A DNA stretch of 64,000 nt, taken from NCBI GenBank assembly GCA_037176845.1, contig JAYKXP010000046.1, forward strand, positions 62,001 through 126,000, written 5' to 3'. The notes under the pieces were generated by a model that was not told the DNA's origin, searched no databases, and worked only from the letters and a program-made list of their open reading frames with translations. The DNA comes from Paramarasmius palmivorus (taxonomy: Eukaryota; Basidiomycota; Agaricomycetes; Agaricales; Marasmiaceae). Every line of letters begins with the position of its first letter. The stretch's first letter is position 1. This document shows, in pieces, positions 34,109 through 45,518 of the stretch. A program made the position numbers and the translations under genes.

Positions 34109-36890
34109 CACCCAAGCATCGGACCGATGAAAACACCATGTCAATGCCTGCTAAAGGTCAAACAAGTCGCCGTCACTCCTCAATCGTGTACAAGAAAACG
34201 GTTTCTCCTCCGAGGAAGTTTGTCTCCGTATCTTTGATTTGCCGCGGCCCTCTTTACGCATCCGATGTCAATGCTTGCCCACCACCGAGGACGATGAAGA
34301 AGTCTATCTGGACTGAACGGACGAATGTGAGGGAGCAAGATGCGAAGAAGACACAAACGCGTAGAAGGTCGCTAACTTTCTCCGAGTTGTGCTGGACATC
34401 GTGGGTGTGGGTAAGCTTGTTGAGCGGATAGATTGCGGGGGGCTTGTCGTGTTATTTGTGAGGAAGCCTACGGATACGAATGCTGCAAAAGGGATGTCTC
34501 CCGTGTATGTAACGTTTTTATTGCTCCACCCGTCGTCTCTCCGCTCACAGGGGGTTCTTGCAGCCGTATCGACATCGATAGTGACAAAATCAGGCTCTAT
34601 CCCTTCTAGTGAGCACACAATACTCGAAGGTTGCCTGTGTCGTTGGTCGTAATCGTTTACTTACACGGTCACATCTTACATCGCGTCTAGGAGCTAGGAG
34701 GTTATACGTACCTGTTATTTTAGCCAAGCTAGTGAGAACCCATATGCAATTGAGGCTCCTATTCAGGGTTCTGACATCTGGCATTGAATTTATGAGTCAC
34801 TGTCAACGCAAAATGAAAGCAGTGGAGGCGGAGGTAGCACTTGAGACTACCCCAATCAATGATCGAGTTCAGCACTAGTACCAATCTCTCTCTTGTAAAT
34901 TTGTTCAATGACAATCAAGTGACCCTCCTCTGGATATCTTGAATCTCTGGGATGTGTTTTGGGTCGCTGAGGCGAATAGTGAACTTCACAACTTTGACGC
35001 TCATGAAAACTCTAGAAAAACGCCCGCGCTAAGTAGCGGCGTTTTTACCACGGCTCTTGCTCTTTAAGCTTTAAACTCCCACTGTCACCACGAACACCAG
35101 GGTGTTCCTTGCATTCTCCGACGCCTAGAATTGGTAATTGTCATTGAAGGGCCGCAATTGCCAAGGAATCGTCATACTATGTCTCGAAAAACCAGCGTTC
35201 AACAATAAAGTAGAACGACATCGCATGGTCGATTCAGAAAATCAGAAGTCGGCCCCGCATCTGCGCCTAAAAACTCTCGACGTTTTCTTGATCCAATCAA
35301 GCCACAGACACTGACAGGTAAGCAACCCTGCCGTTTGGAGTTTCTCTGTACGTTTTTTTTAACTCTTTTCCCGGTATAGATCAATGGTTTCGTATTGGAA
35401 TTTGGAATAGCGGGCTAAAATGCTTGGAAGATGTCACCGTCACCGTTGGCGAATCAAGAGTCGGATAGGGTTCATACACTAAATGGCTATACGGCGTCAA
35501 AACACGACGTCGAATATTAATTGCTGGGGAACGGGGGTGTCAAATGAGCTTGAAAAAATGGAAGAGCTAATGACAAGCGGCCACGCAGTGAGGTTTCATC
35601 TCCATCTGCATCTTTCCGTTTAATTGAACACGAATCTTTGAATTGCAAGGATCAACAGCAAATCAAGGTATCACTTACTTGATGTTCCGCCACTCGACAC
35701 CTATTGGTTCAGACAACCCTGTCCATACCAAGTTATTACAATGCGGGACCAACCAATAGCATGCCAGTAAGTTCCCCGAACCCTGCGCAATTTCTCTGTC
35801 TGTTTTTTTACGATTCTAACGTGGCGTGTGGTAATAGCAGTCAACGCGAGATTCGTCATCCTATTTTTCATGCCTTTTGTGGTGATTTTGTAGGTTAGCG
35901 GTGACAGAAAGTGACGGATACAACCTGATACAACGTTAGATTCTCGACCCACGATGTCCATGCACACCTAGGATGACGAGGAGATGACGCTCGTCGCGAC
36001 TCTTGCAGGTGGCACCACCTGTCCTGAACGTGTCGCGGTTGCAACTGTGGTAGCGAATAGGACACAGATCGACCGCCGCCGACAACAGGTGTGTCTGTTT
36101 TCCGGTTTCATCGTACAATACTAGGTAAAACTGAAATCGGAATGCCTTTCTCAGAAAATGAAGTGCTTTTCCGAACAACGAATGTATTCCTACGAGTATC
36201 GCCCACGTCAAAAGTCATACCGCAAGGCACCAAGTGGATCCCGGCTGATGTAGGTCAAAGAAAAGATTGCGGGTTGTATGCCTTTCACAGGAGTTGAATT
36301 GTCTTTACGAAGAGCGCTGGGAAGAGTCCTTATGCTACGCGGATCGCCGTGATGTGAGATGTTGTTGAACGTTTCGATCTATGCCCCCGTTCTTACAGCC
36401 TTTTGGTGGTAAGCTCAAGGTTTTCCCATCGCTACCCATATCATGACCGGTTTTCTCTTTCGAACCAGTGTTCCTTGATGTAAGTGATTGCCATTTTTGG
36501 GACGGTACACGCCAGAAAGAAAATCCGCGTGGTTGTACCTCTGAAGATTCGTTCTCGAGCATAAAGCGTGGTACATGTTTCCTCTCATCGCGAAGGCATC
36601 ACAGCACAGTGCACTTCAACCTCTCGTAGACTGGGTCTCGATCCAGTTCCAGACAAAAAACCGTCAAGGTCTGCAACGGCTTCTTTTTCTTTCTCGTCAC
36701 ATCTATCATTTTAGCCACGGAAACGCCTCATTTTTCCTGTCATTCAGACTTAACACGTTCTTCTCGGTCATTGACGTAAATGAGCATACCAGAGTGGAAT
36801 TCGTTCATGGCAGCCACATTGCCTCCTCTTCATGAAGCCAAAAACGGAACACGGCCGTAATTGTTTGTTCTCCGGGGACACACAGAACAG
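34109..36890. other. Long intergenic stretch with one strong inverted repeat
   Basis: About 2.8 kb. Reading frames are short and show no family features. The only structured element seen is the inverted repeat at 35,016-35,046. The last 100 bases are the hydrophobin promoter. Confidence 0.45.
35016..35046. repeat. Short GC-rich inverted repeat between A and T runs
   Basis: AAAAACGCC (35,016-35,024) is mirrored by GGCGTTTTT (35,038-35,046), a perfect nine-base stem with a 13-base loop. It resembles a bacterial terminator in shape but lies in fungal intergenic DNA. May be a tiny foldback element or chance. Confidence 0.6.
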
Positions 36891-36891
36891 G

Positions 36892-36898
36892 TATAAAA
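36892..36898 (+). promoter_or_regulatory. TATA box of the hydrophobin gene
   Basis: TATAAAA lies 84 bases upstream of the hydrophobin ATG, with a C/T-rich leader (36,950-36,972) between. This is the arrangement expected of a strongly and conditionally expressed fungal gene. Confidence 0.75.
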
Positions 36899-36975
36899 GC
36901 TGAGGTAGAATCTGCATTGGTTCTTCAGTCGAACACCCAGTTCAGCTACAGCCTCAGTCTTCTCTTCTCTTCACA

Positions 36976-37523
36976 ATGTACAAAGCCGTCCTCCCCTTGT
37001 CTCTTGCAGTCCTTGCGGCCGCCAGTCCCACCCCCGGTGGCATCCCCGCTAGCCAGTGCAACACCGGCCCCATTCAATGTAGGACCTCCTTTTGTGGTGC
37101 ACTGGAGTTTACTGATTTTTGTTTTAAGGCTGTAACAACGTGCAAAAGGTCAGCGTCTTTCATGCATCCTTGAAACATTTTTGCTGATCATCACTCACTT
37201 TGCAGGCGTCTGATCCCTCTGCCGCTGCTCTTCTTGGACTTTTGGGTGTCGTCCTCCAGGACCTCAATGTCCTCGTGTAAGTTTTTGACCATCTTGCGTT
37301 GCGCCAAGCTCTTTCTGATGACTCAACCACAACAGTGGTATCACCTGCACTCCCATCTCCGTCATTGGCATCGGAGGCAACTCTTGCAATGCTCAACCCG
37401 TTTGCTGCACGAACAACAACTTCGTAAGTATACACTAATTTCCAACATCGTGCTGGTTTCTCATGGGTCTTTTAGAACGGACTCATCACCGTTGGCTGCA
37501 CTCCCGTCAACCTCAACCTCTAA
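36976..37523 (+). CDS. Class I hydrophobin
   Basis: Small secreted amphipathic protein that self-assembles at air-water interfaces and coats hyphae and fruiting bodies. Five exons (36,976-37,078, 37,129-37,148, 37,206-37,276, 37,336-37,423, 37,476-37,523) splice to about 109 residues. The signal peptide is [20 protein letters not shown]. All eight cysteines have the class I pattern: [14 protein letters not shown] (C1, C2-C3), [18 protein letters not shown] (C4, C5), [12 protein letters not shown] (C6-C7) and [14 protein letters not shown] (C8). The frame is intact. The closing GCTPVNLNL is a family signature and is echoed at the end of the GH5 fusion protein at 60,210. Confidence 0.97.
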
Positions 37524-37789
37524 GTTGCGGAGTTTCGAAAAGACAGTTGGTTCACGGACAATAGTTTAGGCTCGCTTCTGGGACTTTCCACTCTGTCGAT
37601 TACGGTGTAACGTTCCTTGGGATATCGTAGTCTACATTTTGAATTGACCTGAAATTTGTGTTCATCAATACGAATGTCGAGACTGAAGTACGGATAGGTG
37701 AAGGATTCGAGCACAGGCTTGATGGCTACCTAATAATTCCAGATAGATCGCAACCAATAAGGTGAAGGTGAATTGTCGATGTAGTGTCA

Positions 37790-39807
37790 TCATCTTGAGG
37801 GTTGTTCGAACAATACCGTGATATGACCTTGAGTGCTTCGATCGGTGTCGACAGAGTACCGAATGGGTTCTGCCAGAGGTAACTGAGGCGAGGCAGGGGG
37901 GTCTTCATTATGCCCAGGAATGGGTGCAAAGTAACCAGGAGGTAATTTTCCTACGCGTTGCACCTTTATAATTGCTTGCTGCCAGGGATATCGAACATCC
38001 CAAAAGAAATGTTTGCGATACAGACGACGAACAATGATTTCGTTATGAATAAACTGAATGAAAGCCTGCCCCCGTTTGCTAGTCAACAATTCCGTGTGTT
38101 TCGCATGTTTAATATGCCTGGCGAGAGCCGCCACAAACGCCATTCGTTCCTTGTCGTGTCGTTCCTCGTCGTACCCTGGGCACGGTCGCCAACAATCCTC
38201 AAGATGCTGCAGCATTTCCAAGTTCTGTTTCCGGACTGTCGGGTCGGGGGAATGACCATAATCTGCTGAACACAGGAAATGGGACAATGAAGTGGAGACC
38301 AGCGGTTCGCATTACGTTTTCTGGGGAAAATGGTCCCAGGTTTCCGTCGACTGCCTTGTTGTACCAAGTGTTGCTGCAAAAATAATAGCTCGATTCCCTC
38401 GGAATGGTGAAGAGCAGGATCCTTCATGATAGGTTCAACCTTGGATCCGAAGGCGAATGGATCTCTAAGGCAGAGCCCAATATCTCGCCGTGACACCTCT
38501 TTCCACATCGGAACACTCCACTGACCTAGGACAGCAGAAACTGCCACAGAAGGGGGAAGAGTTTCCAAGATGTTCTCTAGATGAGGCAACATCGACGGAC
38601 TATCTCGAAACATGGTGACCGCCCACTGTAGAGCCTGCAGCTCGTACACCTTTGGGCAAATTGCATGCCAAGATGAAGATAACTCGAACTCTTGGTTGAA
38701 CTGTCTGACCACTTTGAGATCGAATGAAGACCAGCTAGACGCCGGGGCCTTGGTATGATCCCATAACCCACGAAAATGATTCTTGACGAACTCGTTGACC
38801 AGCGGCAGCCTGCTTAGAGACCCGAGGCACTTGGTAGAGAGCTTGTAAACAGCCCATGCCTGCGGGGATTTATATGGGCAGATAAATTGGTATGCCAACT
38901 GCCCAAACTTATGTTCTCCGATGAAAGAAGTTTGATCTCGTGGCACCATTATCGTGGGGAGAAAGGTAGTGAAGAAATATAGCCCAGTGCTCAAGACAAC
39001 TGCTGCGAGGCATATGCTGAAGGGTATAGGATGTAGAGTCCACAGAAGATCCAAAATACCGGCAAAGAAGAACAGTAACGCGACTTCGAGAAGAATAGGA
39101 AGTGCCGATAAAAAAGACGGTACTTCCCACTTATCAAAGCTATCTCGTCGCAGTTGTCGCAATGCGAGCGCCTCTCCCGGTGTACACGTCGGCGTGTCGC
39201 GCTCATGTTCTCGTACCCATTGCTTGCATAGGAGGCCAAACAAGGCGGATGTGAGGCTAAGGATGACACTTAGGAACCAAAGACAATTGATACGGATGGA
39301 TGAGGCCTCTGGTGCGAATGGTGTGTAGACCGAGGTGGTGGGCTGTGAAGCGTTAAGGTACTGCGATATCTGAGCGAGGAGGATAACGGTGGTGTCGGCG
39401 GGATCTTCGCGGAGCCATTGGTACGATTCGATGAGAAATGCGGTGACAACGGCTGAGAAGAGACCGGCCTACTCAACGTTAGAACCCACCATCATGATAT
39501 AACAAAGAAAAATGTGACATACGAAAACCAGTAATGTGTCAATATCTTCCTTCTGGCCTTTGAAGAGATCTTCGTCATAGCTCGTCACCGATTTCAGCAA
39601 CTTTTCCCAGGACTGTGCTAGCGTTGGTGTCTCCTCTGGTATAGGTGTTGGGAACTCCTGCGCCTTTAGCTCCTCCTCCTGCCTCTGCAGCTTCCTCCAT
39701 CGTTGTTCAGCTGACTCTTCATGTAGGTATTCCGTCAGGCTGCGATACACAGCTCTCATCTTCTCTAGTTCCTTAGCCTTTGTTTCTTCTTCGGTCGCTT
39801 TGGGCAC
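37790..39807 (-). CDS. DUF6535-type multipass membrane protein
   Basis: The soluble N-terminus (MPKATEEETKAKELEKMRAV) leads into the domain: QKEDIDTLLVF, AGLFSAVVTAFLIESYQWLR, ADTTVILLAQIS, CLWFLSVILSLTSALFGLLC, KQWVREHERD, then two further helices (FLSALPILLEVALLFFFAGI and ICLAAVVLSTGLYFFTTFLP). This helix arrangement, with the WLSVILSL and KQWVREY-like motifs, is that of the DUF6535 family, greatly expanded in Agaricomycetes and of unknown function. The long C-terminal region is helical and cytosolic. One frame break near 38,285 separates NRWSPLH from FLCSADYGHSPDPTVRKQNL; without repair the C-terminal 165 residues are lost. Family naming is from memory. Confidence 0.75.
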
Positions 39808-40623
39808 ATCGGTATGCTGGAATACACATAGATATCATCCATCCCTGTTCAGAAATGGGGCATGGGCATGGAACGCACCTCAGGCTGATCCTTCGATACC
39901 TTGGGCGGAAAGCGGTCCTAATAAGACTGGATTTAGCCTTTTGATCGGCGTGCGTATAGTAGCCGAAAGATGTACCATCTTCTGTGAGAGAGGAAATCTT
40001 CTGCCTCTCTGCGTGTCGCTATCCTGTCGATGTTGGCAAGAAACTGCCAAAGTACCAGGGAAGATAGACTGGTCGGACGACAACGAGGCTCATAGAATCT
40101 CCTGGATACCCGTCGAGTGATACCATCAATGATAATCTAGTCTTGAAATGCAACTCTATCCAGCTCTATCCATGCTCCCGTTACGATAACCTACAGAATA
40201 GTCAACTGCCCTCTTGGAGCACAGCTATTTCACCCTAGCTTGGCCGCGTTTCTCCTAGACGCGATACCTGATCGTCATCTCTCTAAATTTCTGAAAGAGC
40301 AGCATAGCAGACACCCTGAGTAAATTGTTGGGTCATGACGAGGTTGTGGTGACAGAACAACTCTGAAATTTGCACAAGCGCTGAGCGTCATGGGCGTGTG
40401 TTTTCGATTCCCACGATTACAGCATCCGCATTCGGGCACTGGCAGCGATTTGCGCTTGAAGCTTCCAGTTCACCATGCGACTCACAGAACATCAGGTTCT
40501 CGGCTTTCGGCTGGTCTCTGACTCGTAATATTCATCGTTTAGCACAGCCATTTTGGGCGCATCTTGAGGCACGATATAAATCTACTTCAGCTGGCACCTG
40601 TTTTTTGACCAGGTTCAACCACC
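39808..40623. other. Intergenic, nothing recognised
   Basis: About 800 bases between divergent genes (DUF6535-type on minus, F-box-like on plus). No structure or family feature seen. Confidence 0.5.
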
Positions 40624-41779
40624 ATGTTGCTCATCGACCTCCCTTTCGACATCCTATCCTCTTTGCCTTTCTATATTCGAAACATTGAAGACTTCACCGA
40701 AGCTTCTTCGACATGTAGAACGCTATATCAAGCCTTTTCAACCACTGCTCCAAACACCATTCTCCGACTAGCAGCGGCTTCATCACCTACATTTTTCGTC
40801 CCTCGTCTTCTCATTATCGCCACCGCACGTCAGGTCTCCGACTGGGCGCTTCAATCTCCTTCAAATACTCTAGTTCTTCGGGGAGCATTACAGGGTGGCA
40901 TCGACGGGCTTCTTGAGCTCTGTATCGATAAAGCAGGGTTAACGCTAGAAGACATCAGACGTCTCCATCTCGCCAACTTCGACCTCATTAACCCCTTCTC
41001 CGACAAAATAGACAAAATAGCCGGAAAACAATGGTACCAGACACCCAACTTTTGGGAAGGCGGTGTCTCGGCACCCAACACAATTTGGACAGAGGCGGAT
41101 AGTGTTGCGTACCAGGTCATCATTTATGGCGAACTCTTTGCATCCACGATGCAGTCCTTCCTAGAACCGAGTAGGAATCTACCGCGCTTTTGACCTGGAT
41201 GTTCGACTTGATTATATCAAGTATTGCATCCCCGACTGGATATGCGACGGCGGATACCCCGGGATGGAGGTTCTGATGACTGGTCCATATGTTGCTAGTC
41301 GTAACAGAGAGGAAGACCCACTTCCCTGCGATCAAATCTCTCTGCGTCACGTCTTACATTGTGCACGCTGGAGACGGCTATGGAATGGCGCCATGCAGAT
41401 AGTTGGACCGGATTTTGAGGAGGAATGGAAACAGAAGCTGTGGTTCGATGTAGTACAGTATCAGGGCTTGGAGGGCTTGGAGATGTTGAAGGATGATGGC
41501 GTCTCGGAGAAATGGCAGAAGCGTTTGCGGACGTTGTACGACCAGATTTCGAAGTTGAAGGAGGAGGATAGACCTGGACAGCACGAGATAGGAAATCGAC
41601 GAAATCCGGTCTCGTATGCCCCGGATTTTAGAAACGAAGTTCACGTTTGTATGGCCAAGTACTGGCCAGGAACAGAAGTTCCAGGAGATTTGGGGTCAGC
41701 ATTTGCAGGAGATGATTCGGATGACTCGGGATCCACCAGCTCAGAGGAAAATAACGATGAGGAAAGCCGAGACTCTTGA
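40624..41779 (+). CDS. F-box-like protein
   Basis: The start MLLIDLPFDILSSLPFYIRN with the following IEDFTEASSTCRTLYQAF matches the layout of an F-box (LP-x-D/E-I-L then a conserved Cys/Leu-rich helix), which would link SKP1 to a substrate. The rest is helical and not recognised: LLIIATARQVSDWALQSPSN, LLELCIDKAGLTLEDIRRLH, then across a frame break near 41,167 IYRAFDLDVRLDYIKYCIPD, and ISLRHVLHCARWRRLWNGAM. The tail is acidic and Ser-rich (GDDSDDSGSTSSEENNDEE). Apart from the frame break no introns are needed. The F-box assignment is tentative. Confidence 0.6.
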
Positions 41780-42846
41780 CTGCAGCGAAAACATTCACAT
41801 TCGTATTCGCACCCAATTACCCATTACGGTAATACCCATCACATTGCACTTCAATACATCCGAGTCATATATCCCGCTCCATTCTTGCTACATAACCGCA
41901 GGCTGAACCGTGTCGTAGCATTTAGTAGTGTAGTAGGTATTGTGAAACGAAAACGGCTTCTGGGAAAGCCTTGGATACTATTTGTATCGGGTTTTCGCTT
42001 AGACCTGTGACCGATGACAAGTCAGGAACATCGAGGGAGAGGAGCTTGCCAAATCAGTGCCGCCCCCATCTTGTTCTTGTTCAACAACTACGAACAATGC
42101 TACGGTCAATGCAAGGTATGCAATATCTTTCTCGCACTCTTCCAAGTTCACCGACATCAAAGTCCATTCAAATTTCCCTGGTCCTTCTACTAACTGATCC
42201 TCAAGAAGACCAGGCCTCATGAACCCAACCTCAGCCTGTTCAGTTTAGGGCTGAATTATGTCCGGCTGCCCTTGTCTCATCGGTCAACTAGCAACCTTAC
42301 AATCCCGACAGCACGCAAACTGTTACCTGCGAGATTGACCAGAACCACGCTCACACATCTCCAAGTCGAGGTTCGTTAACCGTAGGCTCGTCTTTCGGGT
42401 TTGGATCTGCAAAGGGGGAAGGGGGAATGTAATGGGCATTATAGGTTGGGGGGTGCCTTTTTCAAGGTGAAACAGGACTACGCAACTATTTAATGGGTTA
42501 CTGCATTCGTGCCGACGGTCGACAGCTCTATGACTGTTTTCACTGGACAAAAATTGTCCTACTCGGTCGAGTGATGTCCGCAGACCGGATTGGACGGGAT
42601 CGGACGTTATTCGACGTGATCCGACAGCTCTCACTCCGGCCATCTTTTTTTTCTTCTTTACCGTTGGACATTGGATAACGGGACGCGCTCACTTAGCCGC
42701 TCAAGCATCGCATCTTTCTTCCCAGTGCATGGTCAAGCCATAAGCTTGATTCGCACTGCTTTCCTGCCTAGTAACTATAAGCAAATTTCCGTCATCCCAC
42801 ACAAAATGCTGTCGACCGCAGCACTCCTCGTCCTACCTGATATATC
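41780..42846. other. Intergenic, nothing recognised
   Basis: About 1.07 kb. Short frames only; the stretch near 42,580-42,620 repeats GGATYGGAYGGGATCGGACG-like words (GACCGGATTGGACGGGATCG). No gene recognised. Confidence 0.45.
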
Positions 42847-45518
42847 ATGACTCAAGGCTTCACTTTGTCCACACGCCGCCTTTCCATAACCCCCACTTCT
42901 ACTATGTCCTTCAACAACAGCTCGGCAATAACTATCAACGATGGTGACTTTACAAATGCCGACTGCGTATACAACAACTGCAATATCCTTAAGAGTGTTG
43001 TGACTACCCAGAGGAAAGAAGAAAAGCGGACGTTATGGGACGATGTGAGTTCATTCCGTCCTGTCACCGCTCGAGACTACGAGCTGATCCCCTCGATTAT
43101 GGCCCAGTACAGTCTTGTCAAACCAGGCGACATGCGTATTGAGGAGAACGTATGCACAACCTCAGTCAGGAGAAGTGCTATCTACTACGACGAGGAAGGA
43201 AAGAAACAGTATCGGCTTTGGCGAAACGTCGACGCTCGTCGCAACATCGGAATTGCTCGGCTTCAGGGTGAGGACAGGGAAGACAAGTTTCTATGTGTTA
43301 CATACGATGGGCCCGATGCTCTCAAGGTCGGTCTCACCCATACTCCAGCTCTCATGTTATTGACCCCACGCTCCGATAGGCATTCAAGAAAGATTTTGAC
43401 CAGTTCGCGCACATCAAGTATGTCAAATGCCCTCGCCCGAACGTCAAGTTTACCAAGCATCGTCAGGAACGCTAATGTCGCACAAATCTTTGGTTACAAC
43501 GATAACGAACAAGGTTTACCGGCGTTAATATTCTACCATGGTATGGTATCTTCTCTGAATCCATGTTTGTTCTTCACTCATCATTTCGACAGCACTCATT
43601 CCACTTGGTCGTATTGTCCTCGACGGGAATCGGTTCTCGCCGGTCTTGTATTCGTACTTTTCCCATCAAGTACGTCCCTAATCGAAATTTATGCCAAATA
43701 GCGTCTCATTGCGGTTCTACAGTTCGGCAGAATGCAGAGGGAACTCTCAGTGGGGAACCTTGCACGTCTTCTTACGTCCATTATCACAATCTGCATTAAC
43801 AAGTACTACAGCTCATAGGTGAACTATGGGTTGACCCAAGAACCGGCGCACTGCAGAAGGGACCATACCTCGAGCTACCGTCCCTCAGGTCCTTGATCAT
43901 GATGGGCACCGGCAAGAACATAATGCCCAACACATATTCCACCCACCTCCCCATCCAGGGATATAACGACGACGACACCGTCCTTGAATATCTCACAAGA
44001 ACATTCCACGCTCGGACTATCCTCACAGGAATTCGTTATGCTTCCCCGTTCTTCTTCCAACCCCTGGCCAACGAACAAGTCATACCCACGCTGTCATCTC
44101 TCCCCGGTGCGATATACAATCGTCGCTCGCGAGATATCATCGCTAGATTGCCAGGTGCCAGGGAAAGATTGCATTATGAATTTTCTCGAGCGATAGGTGG
44201 AATTCCTGATGAAATGAGAGAGAGTCAGGTTGTCATGGATGACGGCTCGGTGCGGTATGTATGCAAAAGCGGAGTGTTGAATGTCGCAGACTGACCAGAG
44301 GTGTAGGTTCACTGTCACGTCGACCGAGATCCAAGACCTTCAAGGGGTAGAGCTATGGTATGGGGTGTGTCCTCCGGAAGAACGAGCCATTCTGTTGGAA
44401 TCATGGCGCGCTCAGGCACACAGTGTGTTCAGCCGACTCGGGATTCATGAAGATGATTGGGAGGATTTTGGTGAGTTTTAGTGTTTTCATGTTTGACCTG
44501 TCTGTTGACTTGGCCTAGGTGTACTTGGGAGCTTTCTTCTTCACTTCGAACGCACTTCACCGCACCAGGAACGCAATATCCCATATAATGTCTATCTCTT
44601 CATACGACCTAGTCCTCGTCCGTCTGACGACGACGCTATCTGGAGATTTTGGTTGGAGGGCGGGAAGTATTTCTGGTCCTTTGATTCCCTTGGGCGAGAA
44701 ATGGTGCCTGAGCGTGTACGAGCATATTTAGGGCTGCCATATTTTGCTTCTACAATAGTTTCCCGTGACTATGGATGGTTCCCGAGTCACTACGATGCCA
44801 TTCAGAAACTGCACATCTCCAAAGGCTTTGACCACATCACGACGGACTTTGCTCTTTCACTTGGCTTTCCTATTCTCGAAATCCTAAGGGACCAACATCG
44901 ATTCGAAGATCTCGACGAATCGAGCTCTCCAGGTGGCGACCAACCCCAAGGTACGTTCAGACCAATACTCGCACCTTCGGCTTGGTACTAACTGGATTAT
45001 TGAACAAATAGGTGAACATTCTTCTGATGCTAAGAAGCCAAGAATGGTTGTAAAGCCTGTCCAGTCCACTCGAACCGATCCCAAGCAGCAACAATCCCGA
45101 GATGACACTCTCAAATCGACTATTAACCCTTCTGGCAAATCTCAAGGCCCTGAAAAACGGGTGAATGGGCAACATGATGCACGACCAGTCTCGACGGGGG
45201 TAGAAGCAAGCGAACGCAATCTGAAAACCACAGGCAAGTTTATTCTACATATCTTGAGGCTGTTATCCTAACATTGAGTTCCCAGGGCACCATTTGATTT
45301 CGAGTCCGACATCTGCGACGAAATCGCCGCAGCCTATTCAATCCAGTACTTCCGGAAAGAGACCGGCTCCAGCAGTCTCCGTCAAGCGAACCACTAAGCA
45401 GGTTCGCGGGGCGATAGAGCCTAGTAAGCGCACTAAGGATCATGATCAAGCAGATGGGAAGGCTGGCCAGCCAAATTCACGTTCTCGTCAAGAGGCGAAG
45501 AAGCCAGTGTGGAGATGA
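42847..45518 (+). CDS. Unrecognised multi-exon Agaricomycete protein
   Basis: I do not recognise the family. The first exon has MSFNNSSAITINDGDFTNAD (Met at 42,904; an upstream Met at 42,847 is possible). Next comes a region with QYSLVKPGDMRIEENVCTTS and EDREDKFLCVTYDGPDALK, followed by a spliced segment with NVAQIFGYNDNEQGLPALIF then YHALIPLGRIVLDGNRFSPV. Beyond 43,800 the exons read GELWVDPRTGALQKGPYLEL, SLPGAIYNRRSRDIIARLPG, LQGVELWYGVCPPEERAILL and GGKYFWSFDSLGREMVPERV. The C-terminus (45,020-45,518) is basic and disordered (SGKRPAPAVSVKRTTKQVRG). The beginning resembles proteins in which a small glycine/asparagine-rich N-terminus precedes a large soluble domain. At least five introns are needed. 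Confidence 0.5.

Noticed and set aside
34304..34618. Minus-strand frame of 104 residues starting MCSLEGIEPDFVTIDVDTAA
   Set aside because: Looks protein-like at its start, but no family features, no neighbouring exons in consistent frame, and the second half turns basic and low-complexity. Not strong enough to call a gene.
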